The notes: generated by a model from the sequence alone, not told the origin. A stretch of 64,000 nt of DNA from Pandoraea pnomenusa (GCF_000767615.3 NZ_CP009553.3:1860001-1924000), one strand, 5' to 3'; counted from the first letter of the stretch, positions 7,655 to 15,792 are shown. Translations and numbers: made by a program.

Positions 7655-9025
7655 ATGGACAAGCACGGCACCCCGCAGGCGTCAGTCGACGTACGGGACT
7701 TCATCAACGCGGCCCCCGTGTCGCGCTTCCAGATCATGATCAGCGTGATGTGTTTCCTGATCGTGGCACTCGACGGATTCGACATTGCGATCATCGGCTT
7801 CATCGCCCCGCACATCCGCTCGGAATGGCAGTTGTCGATGGTATCGCTCGGCCCGCTGTTCAGCGCGGGGTTGCTCGGGCTGATGGTTGGCGCGTTCTGC
7901 AGCGGGCCGATGGCCGACCGCATTGGCCGGCGGCGTGTGTTGATCCTGTCGGTGGCGTGGTTCGGTGCGGCGAGTGTCGGGGCGGCGCTCGCGCCCAATG
8001 TGGCGTGGTTGATTGCCATGCGCTTTCTGACGGGGCTCGGGCTGGGCGGTGCCATGCCCAACGCGATCACGCTGACTTCGGAGTTCAGTCCCGAGCGACG
8101 CCGCGGCACGTTGCTCACGCTGATGTTCTGCGGCTTCTCGCTCGGCTCGGCGCTCGGCGGCGTGGTGACCGCGTATCTGGTCGCGGGCTTCGGCTGGCGA
8201 GGTGTACTGGCCATCGGCGGACTGCTGCCGCTCGCGTTGGTGCCCGTGCTCTGGCTCACGTTACCCGAGTCGGTGCGCTTCCTGGCGATCCGGGGCGGTA
8301 CGCAGGCACAGATCGCCGCGATTCTGCGGCGTGTGTCGGCCGCGCGGGTGGGCGCGGGGCAGCGTTTCACGGCGGCCGACGATCGCCTGCCGGCGTCACC
8401 CGTGGTGCAACTTTTCCATCGCGATTACCGGCGTGGCACGCTGCTGCTGTGGCTCGCATTCTTCATGAGCCTGTTGTTGCTGTATCTGCTCATCAACTGG
8501 CTGCCGATTCTGGCCCAGCGCAGCGGACTGACGCTCAAGCAGGCATCGATGTTCGCCGGACTGCTGCAGGGCGGCGGCGTGCTCGGTGCCATCGTGCTGG
8601 GCGTGCTCATCGACCGGTTCCATCCATACAAGGTGGTCGCGGTGGCGTACCTGCTGGGCGCCGTCTCGGTGGCGTCGCTGGCGGTGGCCGACGGCGCGCT
8701 GTGGCTCGCGATCGGCATTTTCGTCACGGGCTTTTGCGTGAGCGGCTCGCAAGTGTGCGCCAACGTGATCGCGTCGGCCTATTACCCGACGTCCAATCGC
8801 GCCACGGGGGTAGCCTGGGCGCTCGGCATCGGTCGCGTGGGCGCCGTGGCGGGGTCGTTCGGCGGTGCCTTCCTGCTCGCGGCCGGCTGGAGCAACGCCG
8901 GCCTGTTCACGCTGCTGGCGATTCCGGCCGCGCTGGCGGCGCTGGGTATCCTGCTCGCGGGCTCGCGCCACGGGCGCGCGAGCGCGCCCGGCGTCGCGGC
9001 GCCGTCCGGCCCGGCATTGTCTTGA
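7655..9025 (+). CDS. MFS transporter, aromatic acid:H+ symporter (AAHS) type
   Basis: A 456-residue, 12-helix major facilitator of the inner membrane. The first helix contains the LDGFD motif characteristic of PcaK/BenK-type aromatic acid symporters, and the helix 2-3 loop has the MFS motif GPMADRIGRRR. The start has CAGGAGA 5 nt upstream. As last gene of the operon it probably imports the aromatic or heteroaromatic acid that the ligase activates. The substrate itself cannot be read from the sequence. Confidence 0.88.
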   Translation: MDKHGTPQASVDVRDFINAAPVSRFQIMISVMCFLIVALDGFDIAIIGFIAPHIRSEWQLSMVSLGPLFSAGLLGLMVGAFCSGPMADRIGRRRVLILSVAWFGAASVGAALAPNVAWLIAMRFLTGLGLGGAMPNAITLTSEFSPERRRGTLLTLMFCGFSLGSALGGVVTAYLVAGFGWRGVLAIGGLLPLALVPVLWLTLPESVRFLAIRGGTQAQIAAILRRVSAARVGAGQRFTAADDRLPASPVVQLFHRDYRRGTLLLWLAFFMSLLLLYLLINWLPILAQRSGLTLKQASMFAGLLQGGGVLGAIVLGVLIDRFHPYKVVAVAYLLGAVSVASLAVADGALWLAIGIFVTGFCVSGSQVCANVIASAYYPTSNRATGVAWALGIGRVGAVAGSFGGAFLLAAGWSNAGLFTLLAIPAALAALGILLAGSRHGRASAPGVAAPSGPALS

Positions 9026-9050
9026 ACGGGTAAGGTCCTCGGGGGCACTT

Positions 9051-9080
9051 CGCGCGCGGCCCGACGGCGCGCGTTCTTTC
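9051..9080 (+). terminator. Possible terminator after the aromatic operon
   Basis: A 7-bp GC stem (CGCGCGC/GCGCGCG, 9051-9057 and 9067-9073) is followed by TTCTTTC, 25 bp after the transporter stop. The U-tract is weak, so this is tentative. Confidence 0.35.
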
Positions 9081-9307
9081 ATGCATTTGAAATTTTGGGG
9101 GCGATGGCGCAACGCGTGAGCGTGGCGTGGATTGCCGCCGCAACGGCGGGGCGAAGTCGCGCGCGACCCGGTCGCGCCAGCGTGCGCGGCGGTTGGGCGA
9201 CCGATCATCCGACCGTCTGGTCTGCCAGGCATCCGAATGACGTAATGGGCATGCGTCTTGCTCGGGTCCCTCTCGTTAATCGATTTTCGATTCCGGTTTC
9301 GACGAAG

Positions 9308-9322
9308 AGGAGGACACGTTTG
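9308..9322 (+). promoter_or_regulatory. Strong ribosome-binding site deciding a TTG start
   Basis: AGGAGG at 9308-9313 stands 6 nt before TTG (9320-9322), in frame with the MscS-family protein. In-frame ATG codons at 9245 and 9251 lack such a site, so TTG is the better start. Confidence 0.7.
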
Positions 9323-10411
9323 CAACTCGGTACGCTGACACCGCTGAAGGCTTTCGAGGCTGTTTCGCCCGTCGACTGGGCGTTCGCCGCCGCGGCCATG
9401 CTGTTGACCTACGCCGTGTTAACCGGTGTGTTGCGTCTTGCGGTGGGCCGCTTCGGTGCGCTCTCGCGCCGCATGAAATCCCAGGCCGCCGGCATGATCG
9501 TCGAAGTGCTCGGGGCAACACGGCACTTCGTCCTGCTGGTTGCGGCCTTGCTCATTGGCCTGAAGATGCTCGATCTCGGTGACCGGTGGGACACCGCCAT
9601 CGTCCACGGATGGACGGTCCTGTTCTGCCTGCAACTGGCGCTCTGGGTCAATCGGGCGGTGAGCGTGTGGTCGACGCGGCGACTCCGGCATCGCGAGTCC
9701 GTGCCGGACAATCCCGTCATCGTCACCATGACGGCCTGGACGGTGCGCGTGCTCGCATGGGCGGTTCTGCTGCTGGCAATGCTGGCGAACTTCGGCGTGA
9801 ATATCACCGCCTTCGTTGCAAGCCTGGGCATAGGCGGCGTGGCCGTGGCACTGGCCGTGCAGAACGTGTTGAGCGATCTGTTCGCGTCGCTTGCCATCGG
9901 GCTCGACAAGCCGTTCGAAGTCGGCGATTTCATCGTGTTCGGCGAGGTGGCGGGCACGATCGAGCGCATCGGCCTGAAAACGACGCGCATTCGCAGCCTG
10001 AGCGGCGAGGAGATCGTGTGCGGCAACACCGAACTCCTCAAGAACACCTTGCACAACTACAAGCGCATGGTCGAGCGACGCATCGTCTTCACGTTCAGCG
10101 TGAGCTATCACACGGTGCCGGACAAGCTCGCCCGGGTGCCGGAGATGGTCAAGGCCGCGGTGCGGGCGTCGGACAAAACGCGCTTCGACCGGGCGCATTT
10201 CAAGCAGTTCGGTACCAGCTCACTGGATTTCGAGGTCGTGTACTTCGTGCTCAGCCCCGACTTCAATCTGTATATGGACCTCCAGCAGGACATCAATCTC
10301 GCCCTGATGCGCGCCTTCCTGAAGGCGGACATCCGTTTTGCGATTCCGGCCAGCGTGCAGTATTTCGCCCAGGCCCCGGAGCCTCCCGAAGCCGCCGCCG
10401 TCGTGCACTGA
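9320..10411 (+). CDS. MscS-family mechanosensitive channel protein
   Basis: The 363-residue protein has about four N-terminal membrane helices, then the pore helix and beta-domain signature of small-conductance mechanosensitive channels: SLGIGGVAVALAVQNVLSDL, followed by LDKPFEVGDFI and a KTTRIRSLSGEE loop. The C-terminal cytoplasmic domain is typical. It would gate in response to membrane tension, releasing ions or solutes under hypo-osmotic shock. The TTG start rests on the perfect AGGAGG upstream; the frame is open to 9095. It appears to be a single-gene unit with its own leader. Confidence 0.88.
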   Translation: MQLGTLTPLKAFEAVSPVDWAFAAAAMLLTYAVLTGVLRLAVGRFGALSRRMKSQAAGMIVEVLGATRHFVLLVAALLIGLKMLDLGDRWDTAIVHGWTVLFCLQLALWVNRAVSVWSTRRLRHRESVPDNPVIVTMTAWTVRVLAWAVLLLAMLANFGVNITAFVASLGIGGVAVALAVQNVLSDLFASLAIGLDKPFEVGDFIVFGEVAGTIERIGLKTTRIRSLSGEEIVCGNTELLKNTLHNYKRMVERRIVFTFSVSYHTVPDKLARVPEMVKAAVRASDKTRFDRAHFKQFGTSSLDFEVVYFVLSPDFNLYMDLQQDINLALMRAFLKADIRFAIPASVQYFAQAPEPPEAAAVVH

Positions 10412-10539
10412 GCCGCGCGCCGCATCGCCTGTCGGCACGGTCATTGCGGCGTGGTAGGATCGATCGCAACCACGCGCTTCGATGCGTGGCTTCGATCCAA
10501 TCCGGACTCGTCGCGTGACGAGGAATTCAGGAGGCCAGC

Positions 10540-11205
10540 ATGTCTGCAGAACAGAAGACGTCGCATCGGGGGTTCACCATCATTACCGTTCTCGAGCGCC
10601 TTTCCAAGGGCCGCGCACGGCTCTCGGCCAAGGTGCTCGCCAGCGACGAAGACCACAAGCGTCGCCTCGGCGGCAAGAAGTTGCTCCAGGCCAAGCGCTG
10701 GTTCGATCATTTCGCCGACGATCTGGCCGCGCCGGTGATCGCGGGACTCAAGCACACCATCGACCTCGAACTGGCGGCGGCGAAGACCCCGCCGAAGACG
10801 GCGAGCCGGCCTTCGGACGCCAAGGCGGGCAAGGGCGGGGCAACGGCAAAGCCGATGAAGGCGTTGAAAGCGCTGAAGGCCGCCAAGCTCGCCAAGCCGA
10901 CAAAAGCCGCAAGGGCGGAGAAGGTCGCCAAGGCTGGAAAATCGGGCAAGGCGGATGCCACGCCGAAGGTCGCGAAGGTCACTAAGGTCACTAAGGTCAC
11001 GAAGGCCGCGAAGGTCAATGGCGCGTCGAAGGTTGGCGCTGCGCCGACCTCGGGAGCCACATCGGCAGCGAATGCGGGCGCCGGCAAGACCGGGCTGCGC
11101 AGGACCGCCCCGGCCCGCAAGCGAACCGATATGGCTTCGGCGTCTCCCATCGGTACACCGGCACCGACGCCGGTCAGGCGCGCCTCGGCGAGAAGCGCGG
11201 GTTGA
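10540..11205 (+). CDS. Protein with histone H1-like Lys/Ala-rich tail
   Basis: The start ATG has AGGAGG 7 nt upstream. The first about 80 residues form a compact unrecognised domain (TIITVLERLSKGRARLS; LLQAKRWFDHFADDL). The rest is a low-complexity basic tail rich in Lys, Ala, Pro and Val with KAAK and AKPTKAA motifs, like the C-termini of histone H1 and bacterial H1-like DNA-binding proteins. Six 9-bp units encode repeated Lys-Val-X. It is probably a nucleoid or nucleic-acid-binding protein. The tail alone could mislead, since low complexity evolves easily. A hairpin terminator follows at 11296. Confidence 0.7.
   Translation: MSAEQKTSHRGFTIITVLERLSKGRARLSAKVLASDEDHKRRLGGKKLLQAKRWFDHFADDLAAPVIAGLKHTIDLELAAAKTPPKTASRPSDAKAGKGGATAKPMKALKALKAAKLAKPTKAARAEKVAKAGKSGKADATPKVAKVTKVTKVTKAAKVNGASKVGAAPTSGATSAANAGAGKTGLRRTAPARKRTDMASASPIGTPAPTPVRRASARSAG
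10966..11019 (+). repeat. Six 9-bp in-frame units in the H1-like tail
   Basis: AAGGTC-NNN units (AAGGTCACT twice, with GCG, ACG and AAT variants and one AAGGCCGCG) repeat in frame and encode Lys-Val/Ala-X triplets of the basic tail. Confidence 0.85.
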
Positions 11206-11295
11206 CGCGCTACGGCCTGAGAGGCTGACGGCCGGCGCCCCCGGGACGATTGGGTGCCGAGCATTATCGATTCGTTATCCTGACTGAATTTTTAG

Positions 11296-11328
11296 CGGCG
11301 CACGCCACTCCGGCGGAGCGCCGTTTTT
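11296..11328 (+). terminator. Rho-independent terminator after the H1-like gene
   Basis: The stem CGGCGC/GCGCCG (11296-11301 and 11318-11323) encloses an inner CGCC/GGCG stem and is followed by five T residues. It sits 90 bp after the H1-like protein stop. Confidence 0.7.
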
Positions 11329-11860
11329 CATTGAAACGTCGAAGCGCCGCACATGGGGGCGAGAAACGGCCGTGACGCATGGGCCTCGCGTGATGACCGT
11401 TATCATGCCGCGCGAAGTCGTCCTGACCTGCACCGCATAGGTCCTGCATTTACAGCGACGGGAGCGTCGGCGGGGTCCGTCGCGCCTTCGCGTCACCCAA
11501 AATGGGTGCATTGCGCGCGCATTCTGTGTATAATCACGACCTTGTCCAAAAAATGGGCATTGCGGGAAGTGGCGCTCACTGACGAACGATGAGAATGCCG
11601 CTTCGCCATCAATCAACCGTTCAGCCAGTCTGGAAGGCGCGATGCGGGGTTCACGCGACAGTGGGCCGGGTGTCGAATGCCAATCGGGAGATCGCAGAGG
11701 AGGTGAGTCGCGGTCCCGCCGGATGTGGTGTAGTGCAGTCCGTGGCAAGTCCGTTCGTCGCGCCTGGCAGGAGATGTCTCCGGCAGGGCGGGGAAGGGTG
11801 TCTTTGCGCGGTAAATTAAATATGCGGCTCGGTTGAGCCGATCACTATTCGAGATATTGC
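11329..11860. other. Long leader/intergenic region upstream of rpsU
   Basis: No convincing gene is present in these 532 bp. A TATAAT box at 11529 suggests that rpsU is transcribed with a leader of over 300 nt. A 76-codon open frame (11589-11819) has no family resemblance or good ribosome site and was not called. Confidence 0.5.
11529..11534 (+). promoter_or_regulatory. Candidate -10 box for rpsU
   Basis: A perfect TATAAT lies about 320 bp before rpsU. No good -35 hexamer is seen at 16-18 nt, so the promoter is tentative. Confidence 0.35.
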
Positions 11861-12073
11861 ATGACCAAGATCGTTATCAAAGACGGTGAACCCGTTGAAG
11901 TCGCACTGCGTCGTTTCCGTCGCGCCATCGATGGCACGGGCCTGATCAAGGAAGTCAAGGCACGCGCTGCTTACGAAAAGCCGACGGCCGAGCGCAAGCG
12001 CAAGAAGGCTGCTGCCGTGGCCCGTCTGCGCAAGCGTCTGCGCAGCCAGACCCTGAAGAAGAAGATGTACTGA
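11861..12073 (+). CDS. rpsU: 30S ribosomal protein bS21
   Basis: The 70-residue basic protein has the bS21 signature: an N-terminal [20 protein letters not shown], the [20 protein letters not shown] helix and a Lys/Arg-rich C-terminus. Length and sequence are standard for betaproteobacteria. bS21 binds the small subunit near the anti-Shine-Dalgarno region and aids initiation. Unlike the classic rpsU-dnaG-rpoD macromolecular synthesis operon, the next gene here is a WbuC-type cupin, and a terminator directly follows, so rpsU is monocistronic here. Confidence 0.98.
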   Translation: MTKIVIKDGEPVEVALRRFRRAIDGTGLIKEVKARAAYEKPTAERKRKKAAAVARLRKRLRSQTLKKKMY

Positions 12074-12080
12074 GCACGCC

Positions 12081-12101
12081 ATTGCGCCGACGCGGCGCAA
12101 T
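12081..12101. repeat. Perfect 9-bp inverted repeat after rpsU
   Basis: ATTGCGCCG and CGGCGCAAT flank a 3-nt loop 8 bp after the rpsU stop. There is no T-tract, so it may protect the mRNA 3' end or assist the terminator that follows. Confidence 0.7.
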
Positions 12102-12119
12102 GTGTGCAAAGTCAAAAAA

Positions 12120-12142
12120 CCCGCCGCGAGGCGGGTTTTTTT
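12120..12142 (+). terminator. Rho-independent terminator of rpsU
   Basis: The stem CCCGCC/GGCGGG with a GCGA tetraloop is followed by seven T residues, 46 bp after the rpsU stop. Confidence 0.92.
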
Positions 12143-12247
12143 ATGGACCGAAGGCAGGCGCGGGGCTGCGAGCCGATTTGTTAAACTTGTGCGCCCCGCG
12201 GTCTTGTCGAGAATGATCGGCCGCCGACTTTCCCCCACGATTCCCCT

Positions 12248-12721
12248 ATGAAAACATTGACCTTTGCCGCGCTCGACGCCCTGACCCAACAAGCCGAGCA
12301 GTCGCCTCGCGCGCGTATGAACCAGAACCTGCACGACGCGCTCGACGAGCCGATCCAGCGTCTGGCGATTGCGATGGAACCCTCGACGTATATCCGCCCG
12401 CACCTGCATCACCACACGTGGGAGTTGCTCACGTCGCTGCGTGGCCGCCATATCGTGCTGACGTTCGACGCGGCGGGCGTTGTGACGGACCGTTGCGTTC
12501 TCGGCGAGGACACCAGCGTGGTGGAGACGCCGCTGGGTGTGCATCACACCGTGCTGTCGCTGGACCACGGCGCCGTGATTTTCGAGGTGAAGCACGGTCC
12601 TTACCGGCCCTTCGTCGAAGCCGACTACGCCGCCTGGTCGGCCCCTGCCGGGACGCCGGAGGCCGCGGCGTTCATGGAGTGGGTCAAAACGGCCAAGGTC
12701 GGCGAGCGCTGGGCGGCCTGA
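12248..12721 (+). CDS. WbuC-family cupin-fold metalloprotein
   Basis: This 157-residue cytoplasmic cupin has the WbuC layout: ARMNQNLHD near the N-terminus, the metal-binding HLHHHTWELL motif (about residues 52-61), and VVETPLGVHHTVLSLD plus FEVKHGPY in the second cupin motif. Members often sit near polysaccharide genes, and here the convergent neighbour is a GT-B glycosyltransferase-like gene, its stop directly abutting this one. The reaction is unknown for the family. The start has no obvious Shine-Dalgarno sequence. Confidence 0.88.
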   Translation: MKTLTFAALDALTQQAEQSPRARMNQNLHDALDEPIQRLAIAMEPSTYIRPHLHHHTWELLTSLRGRHIVLTFDAAGVVTDRCVLGEDTSVVETPLGVHHTVLSLDHGAVIFEVKHGPYRPFVEADYAAWSAPAGTPEAAAFMEWVKTAKVGERWAA

Positions 12722-13747
12722 TCAGCGCGTCCATCCCTGAAATTCGGTGGCCATGGCGATCAGCGCCCTGGCTGCCGCGTCGACGGACCCGGGCCGGCCG
12801 TCGCGAGGCCACGGCATGCCGCAGTCCTGCTCGTCCCCTGTGTCAGCGATACCGAAACGGGCGGTATCGAACGGTTCGAACGGTTCGAACGGTTCGAACG
12901 GACCGTGCGGTTCGCGCTCTGGCATTTGTACGGTGGGCGTTGTCAACTGCCAGACCGGTACGCCCAGGCCCTGCGCGAGATGTGCCTGTGGCGGTTGCAG
13001 GGAAATGACCAGATCCAGGTTGTCGATGAGGGATGCCTCGTCGGCCAGATCGTCGAAGTCGGCGCGCCAATCGATCCAGTCGATGGATGCCGGCAGTGCG
13101 ATGTCCGCCTCGCCAGGCGCGCGCTGCCCGAGCGGAACCCAGGATACCCCGGGCACGCGCAGCAGCGGCGCGAAGTTGACCCGCCGGCGCGCGCCCGGAT
13201 GCGAGCCGACGCCCGGGGTGGTGTCGTCGTATCCCGCGAAGCCAACGCACAGGCCATGTTGCGCGGCGGCGGCGAGCCGGTCGCGCCAGTGCCGGGCGGC
13301 GGTCATGGTCACGCGCAGGTGGGGGCGGCCGGCATGTGTTGACGCCGCCTGCGGCCCCAATGCGCGGGCCAGCGTACCGATCGGGCAGCGAAGATCCCAA
13401 TCCGATACGTCGCGCGGCAATCGGGAAATCACCACCACGCGTTCCCCCATCGACCATTCGACGAGACGGCGCACGTTCGCCGGTCCGATGAAGCCTACCT
13501 TGCGAAATCGCGCGGACGCCATTTCCAGGTATCGCAGCTGACTGACGAGATCGCCGTCATGGCCGCTGCCGATGACCAACAGATGCCGGTGCAGCGTGTC
13601 CCCGCCACCGGTCCATGTCGGGAGCGGGCAATCAGGGTGCGGGCTGAGGGCGGCGCCGACCCGTGCCCAGGCGTGAGCGATGGCATCGGGTTGGGGGCGG
13701 GTGTCGGACATCGGGACGTGTATGGCACGCTGCGGAGGCTTCGTCAT
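12722..13747 (-). CDS. GT-B fold glycosyltransferase-like protein (GT9/GT41-like)
   Basis: About 341 residues. The central part follows the pattern of the C-terminal domain in bacterial TPR/GT41-like and heptosyltransferase-like proteins: LLVIGSGHDGDLVSQLRYL, a GFAGYDD strand-loop, and the donor-site-like LIDNLDLVISLQPPQAHLAQGLGVPVWQL. No TPR repeats precede it. The start chosen at 13747 has AGGA 6 nt upstream; an ATG at 13711 is an alternative, and the frame is open to 13858. A Phe-Glu-Pro repeat near the C-terminus is encoded by 9-bp tandem repeats. The gene ends exactly where the WbuC gene ends, tail to tail. Donor and acceptor are unknown. Confidence 0.7.
   Translation of the reverse strand: MTKPPQRAIHVPMSDTRPQPDAIAHAWARVGAALSPHPDCPLPTWTGGGDTLHRHLLVIGSGHDGDLVSQLRYLEMASARFRKVGFIGPANVRRLVEWSMGERVVVISRLPRDVSDWDLRCPIGTLARALGPQAASTHAGRPHLRVTMTAARHWRDRLAAAAQHGLCVGFAGYDDTTPGVGSHPGARRRVNFAPLLRVPGVSWVPLGQRAPGEADIALPASIDWIDWRADFDDLADEASLIDNLDLVISLQPPQAHLAQGLGVPVWQLTTPTVQMPEREPHGPFEPFEPFEPFDTARFGIADTGDEQDCGMPWPRDGRPGSVDAAARALIAMATEFQGWTR
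12868..12901. repeat. 9-bp tandem repeat (about 3.8 units) encoding Phe-Glu-Pro
   Basis: CGAACGGTT units repeat nearly four times inside the glycosyltransferase-like gene; on the minus strand they encode FEPFEPFEPF. Confidence 0.9.
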
Positions 13748-14097
13748 GCGAATCCTGGCATCGATCAGGAATGGGGGGCGACGATATCGGCGGGGCGGTG
13801 GCGGTATTCGGACACGGAAACCCGACGATATGACGCCGGCGAGGTGCGCAGGTGGCACCTCAAAAATGATAGTTCAGCAGAATCGTCGAACTGGCCGCGT
13901 GCGTTTGCTGCCGGGGCGAATTCGTTTGCTGGACGGCAAAATATTTGAGATTCGATGCCGGTGCGCGGCGAGGGGGCGCTCGGGATCGGATCGGCCTTGG
14001 GGCGGGGAATACGGCGCTTTGCCCGAAGGGTCCCTGCCCGAGAGCGCGCAAGTGGCGGTCCTGGGCAGGGAGGCGGCAAGCGCTGCGCTGCCTTGAA

Positions 14098-14961
14098 TTA
14101 CTTCTTGCGGCGCACGGCCTTTTTGGGGCGCGGCGCTTCGTCGTCCTGGACGGTGAGCTGGCCGCCCGTGCCGAGGCCGCCGGCGACGGTTTGTTGCTTG
14201 TAGTTCTTCACGGCGCGCACGACGTTGTTGTACGAGTCGGTGAAGGCGGCAACGATCACCTTGCCTTCCGCCGTGTTCGAGTAACCGCCGAGCGAGCCGC
14301 CGGCCGAGCTGCCGACGATGCGGCCGAGGGCGCCGAAGTCCATGGCGCTCGCGCTGCCTTCCGCGGCGGCGATCTGCACGCTCGAGCGGTTGTCGATGAC
14401 GGTCAGCAGCGTACTGGCCTCCTTCGAGTTCATGCTGCCGGCCAACGCGCCGATGGCCGAACCGATCCCGCCCGGCAGGAGGCCGGCGATGCTGGCGCCC
14501 GCGCCACCGGCGTTATTGTTGGTAAACGTGATGGACGGGCTAAGTGCGTAGTCGGCCGACACCATCTTGCCTTTGCCGAAGTTCGACTTGTTGCGCAGTT
14601 CCCCTGACTGCTGCAGGGCGCGCTCGCCCATGACCGTATCCATGCCGCGCCCGCGCTCGACCACAACGAAGCAGTTCGACTGCTGAACGAGCAGCTTGAG
14701 CACGGGCACGGTGGAGCCGAGCTTGTACTGGCCGGTCAGGATGCCGTACCACGGCGCCGTAGTGTCTTCGATGACGGCGAGCGTGCCCAGCGGACGGTCG
14801 CATTTCTCGAGGGTTTGATTGGCGTTTTCGGCGTTGGCGCCGCCGGCCGATCCGGTGGCGGCTGTCTTGGCGCTGCTGCTCCCCATGTTCATGGTCGAGC
14901 ACCCGGCCATGATGCCGGCCGCGACGAGCAGGCCGGAAATTTTTGCGAGATGGTGTGCCAT
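14098..14961 (-). CDS. CsgG-like outer-membrane lipoprotein
   Basis: The 287-residue precursor begins with a lipoprotein signal: basic start, hydrophobic stretch and lipobox MAGC (Cys21). The body contains CsgG-type elements: PLGTLAVIED, LKLLVQQSNCFVVVERG, then a glycine-rich GIGSAIGALAG hairpin and GKVIVAAFTDSYNNVVRAV. These are the features of CsgG/curli-assembly-like and related penicillin-binding-protein-activator lipoproteins. The last residues (PRPKKAVRRKK) are strongly basic. AGGA precedes the ATG. No curli subunit genes are nearby, so the role is unclear, perhaps envelope maintenance. Confidence 0.8.
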   Translation of the reverse strand: MAHHLAKISGLLVAAGIMAGCSTMNMGSSSAKTAATGSAGGANAENANQTLEKCDRPLGTLAVIEDTTAPWYGILTGQYKLGSTVPVLKLLVQQSNCFVVVERGRGMDTVMGERALQQSGELRNKSNFGKGKMVSADYALSPSITFTNNNAGGAGASIAGLLPGGIGSAIGALAGSMNSKEASTLLTVIDNRSSVQIAAAEGSASAMDFGALGRIVGSSAGGSLGGYSNTAEGKVIVAAFTDSYNNVVRAVKNYKQQTVAGGLGTGGQLTVQDDEAPRPKKAVRRKK

Positions 14962-15503
14962 TTTCCTAGTCTTCAGATTGTTGTTATGGAAATTCGCGGC
15001 GCTGCCTTACTCCTCATGCGGGGAGTTTCGGCCAGGTCGGTGACGCCGCCGTCGGTCAGGAGTCGGGAAATCAGGAGTAAGAAGCAAATTACGATAGGAC
15101 TCCTACGCTGAAATGCCTCGTAAGAGCATTCCGCGCCGCATGCTAGCACGCACTTCAAACGCGTATTACCTATTAAAAATCATGGGGATTACGAAAGGAT
15201 TAGTGAGATGCCTTTCGACGGATGAGGTAAGGATTAGGGGGAAACCATCGGGGGGGCGAGTCGCATTTGTCGTTGGGATACCGAACGACATTAAGGGCAA
15301 GCTCGGTGAACGGTCGACGCGGGAGGGGGCCGTTTCACCGCACTGGGGGAAAGGCCGGAGGGAATGACCGGAGAGAGGCGAATGCCAGCCGAATCGGCGA
15401 CCGACGCATCGAGGCATGCGTGGCATCGTGCCAAAACCGCATCAGCGTGGGTCGTCGATTTGTCGCGGCGTTGCCGCAGCCAAGGCGGAAAGCCTTGCTT
15501 TTA
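14962..15503. other. Intergenic region between lipoprotein gene and tRNA-Arg
   Basis: No gene is supported in these 542 bp. About 15113-15260 is noticeably richer in A/T than its surroundings and may be a degraded insertion next to the tRNA. An 84-codon open frame there (15113-15367) has no recognisable features. Confidence 0.4.
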
Positions 15504-15578
15504 TGGTCCCCCCGACAGGAATCGAACCTGTATCTAGCGCTTAGGAGGCACTCGTTCTATCCATTGAACTACAGGGAG
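15504..15578 (-). tRNA. tRNA-Arg (anticodon CCU)
   Basis: On the minus strand the sequence folds as a full cloverleaf: 7-bp acceptor stem (CTCCCTG with CGGGGGG, including G-T pairs), D-stem GTTC/GAAC, anticodon stem AGTGC/GCGCT with loop CTCCTAA (anticodon CCU), and T-arm ACAGG-TTCGATT-CCTGT. The discriminator base is A and CCA is encoded (15504-15506). It reads the AGG codon. A TATACT -10-like box lies about 30 bp upstream. Confidence 0.96.
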
Positions 15579-15609
15579 GGAGCGGACGCGATCCACTCAG
15601 AAGGGGCAG

Positions 15610-15615
15610 AGTATA
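15610..15615 (-). promoter_or_regulatory. Candidate -10 box for tRNA-Arg
   Basis: TATACT on the minus strand, 32 bp before the tRNA 5' end. The -35 region is weak (TTCCTT at 18 nt). Confidence 0.4.
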
Positions 15616-15733
15616 GCAAAAACGCCCGGCAAGAAGGAATGCGTCCCGATTGGCCGCTCGTCAAGCGTGTTGAAGCCAGCCATCGCCCGCTCACGTCGTC
15701 TCGCGGCACCGAGCGGGGCTCGGGAATTTCCCG

Positions 15734-15792
15734 ATGGAACAACCGTCTTCGGCATTTGTTCCATTGACGCTACAAATTGGTCCTCCTAGAGT
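15734..15792 (+). promoter_or_regulatory. Dyad operator plus promoter upstream of the porin
   Basis: A perfect 9-bp inverted repeat ATGGAACAA (15734-15742) and TTGTTCCAT (15756-15764), with centres about two helical turns apart, overlaps a TTGACG -35 box (15764-15769) followed after 17 nt by TAGAGT. An almost identical arrangement lies before the GntR gene at 17523. This is the likely operator of that regulator or of a common regulator. The porin start is 335 bp downstream of the expected transcript start. Confidence 0.6.

Noticed and set aside
6031..8370. A 779-codon open frame on the minus strand
   Set aside because: It runs antisense to the FAD hydroxylase and AAHS transporter genes, is rich in Arg/Ala/His, and has no family resemblance; GC-rich DNA produces such shadows.
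11589..11819. Possible small gene upstream of rpsU
   Set aside because: It has no ribosome site, recognisable motif or coherent fold, and lies in the probable rpsU leader.
13748..13858. N-terminal extension of the glycosyltransferase-like protein containing RVRIPPPP
   Set aside because: Such peptides often come from translated tRNA genes, but no tRNA fold is present here on either strand. The extension lacks a ribosome site, so the start was placed at 13747.
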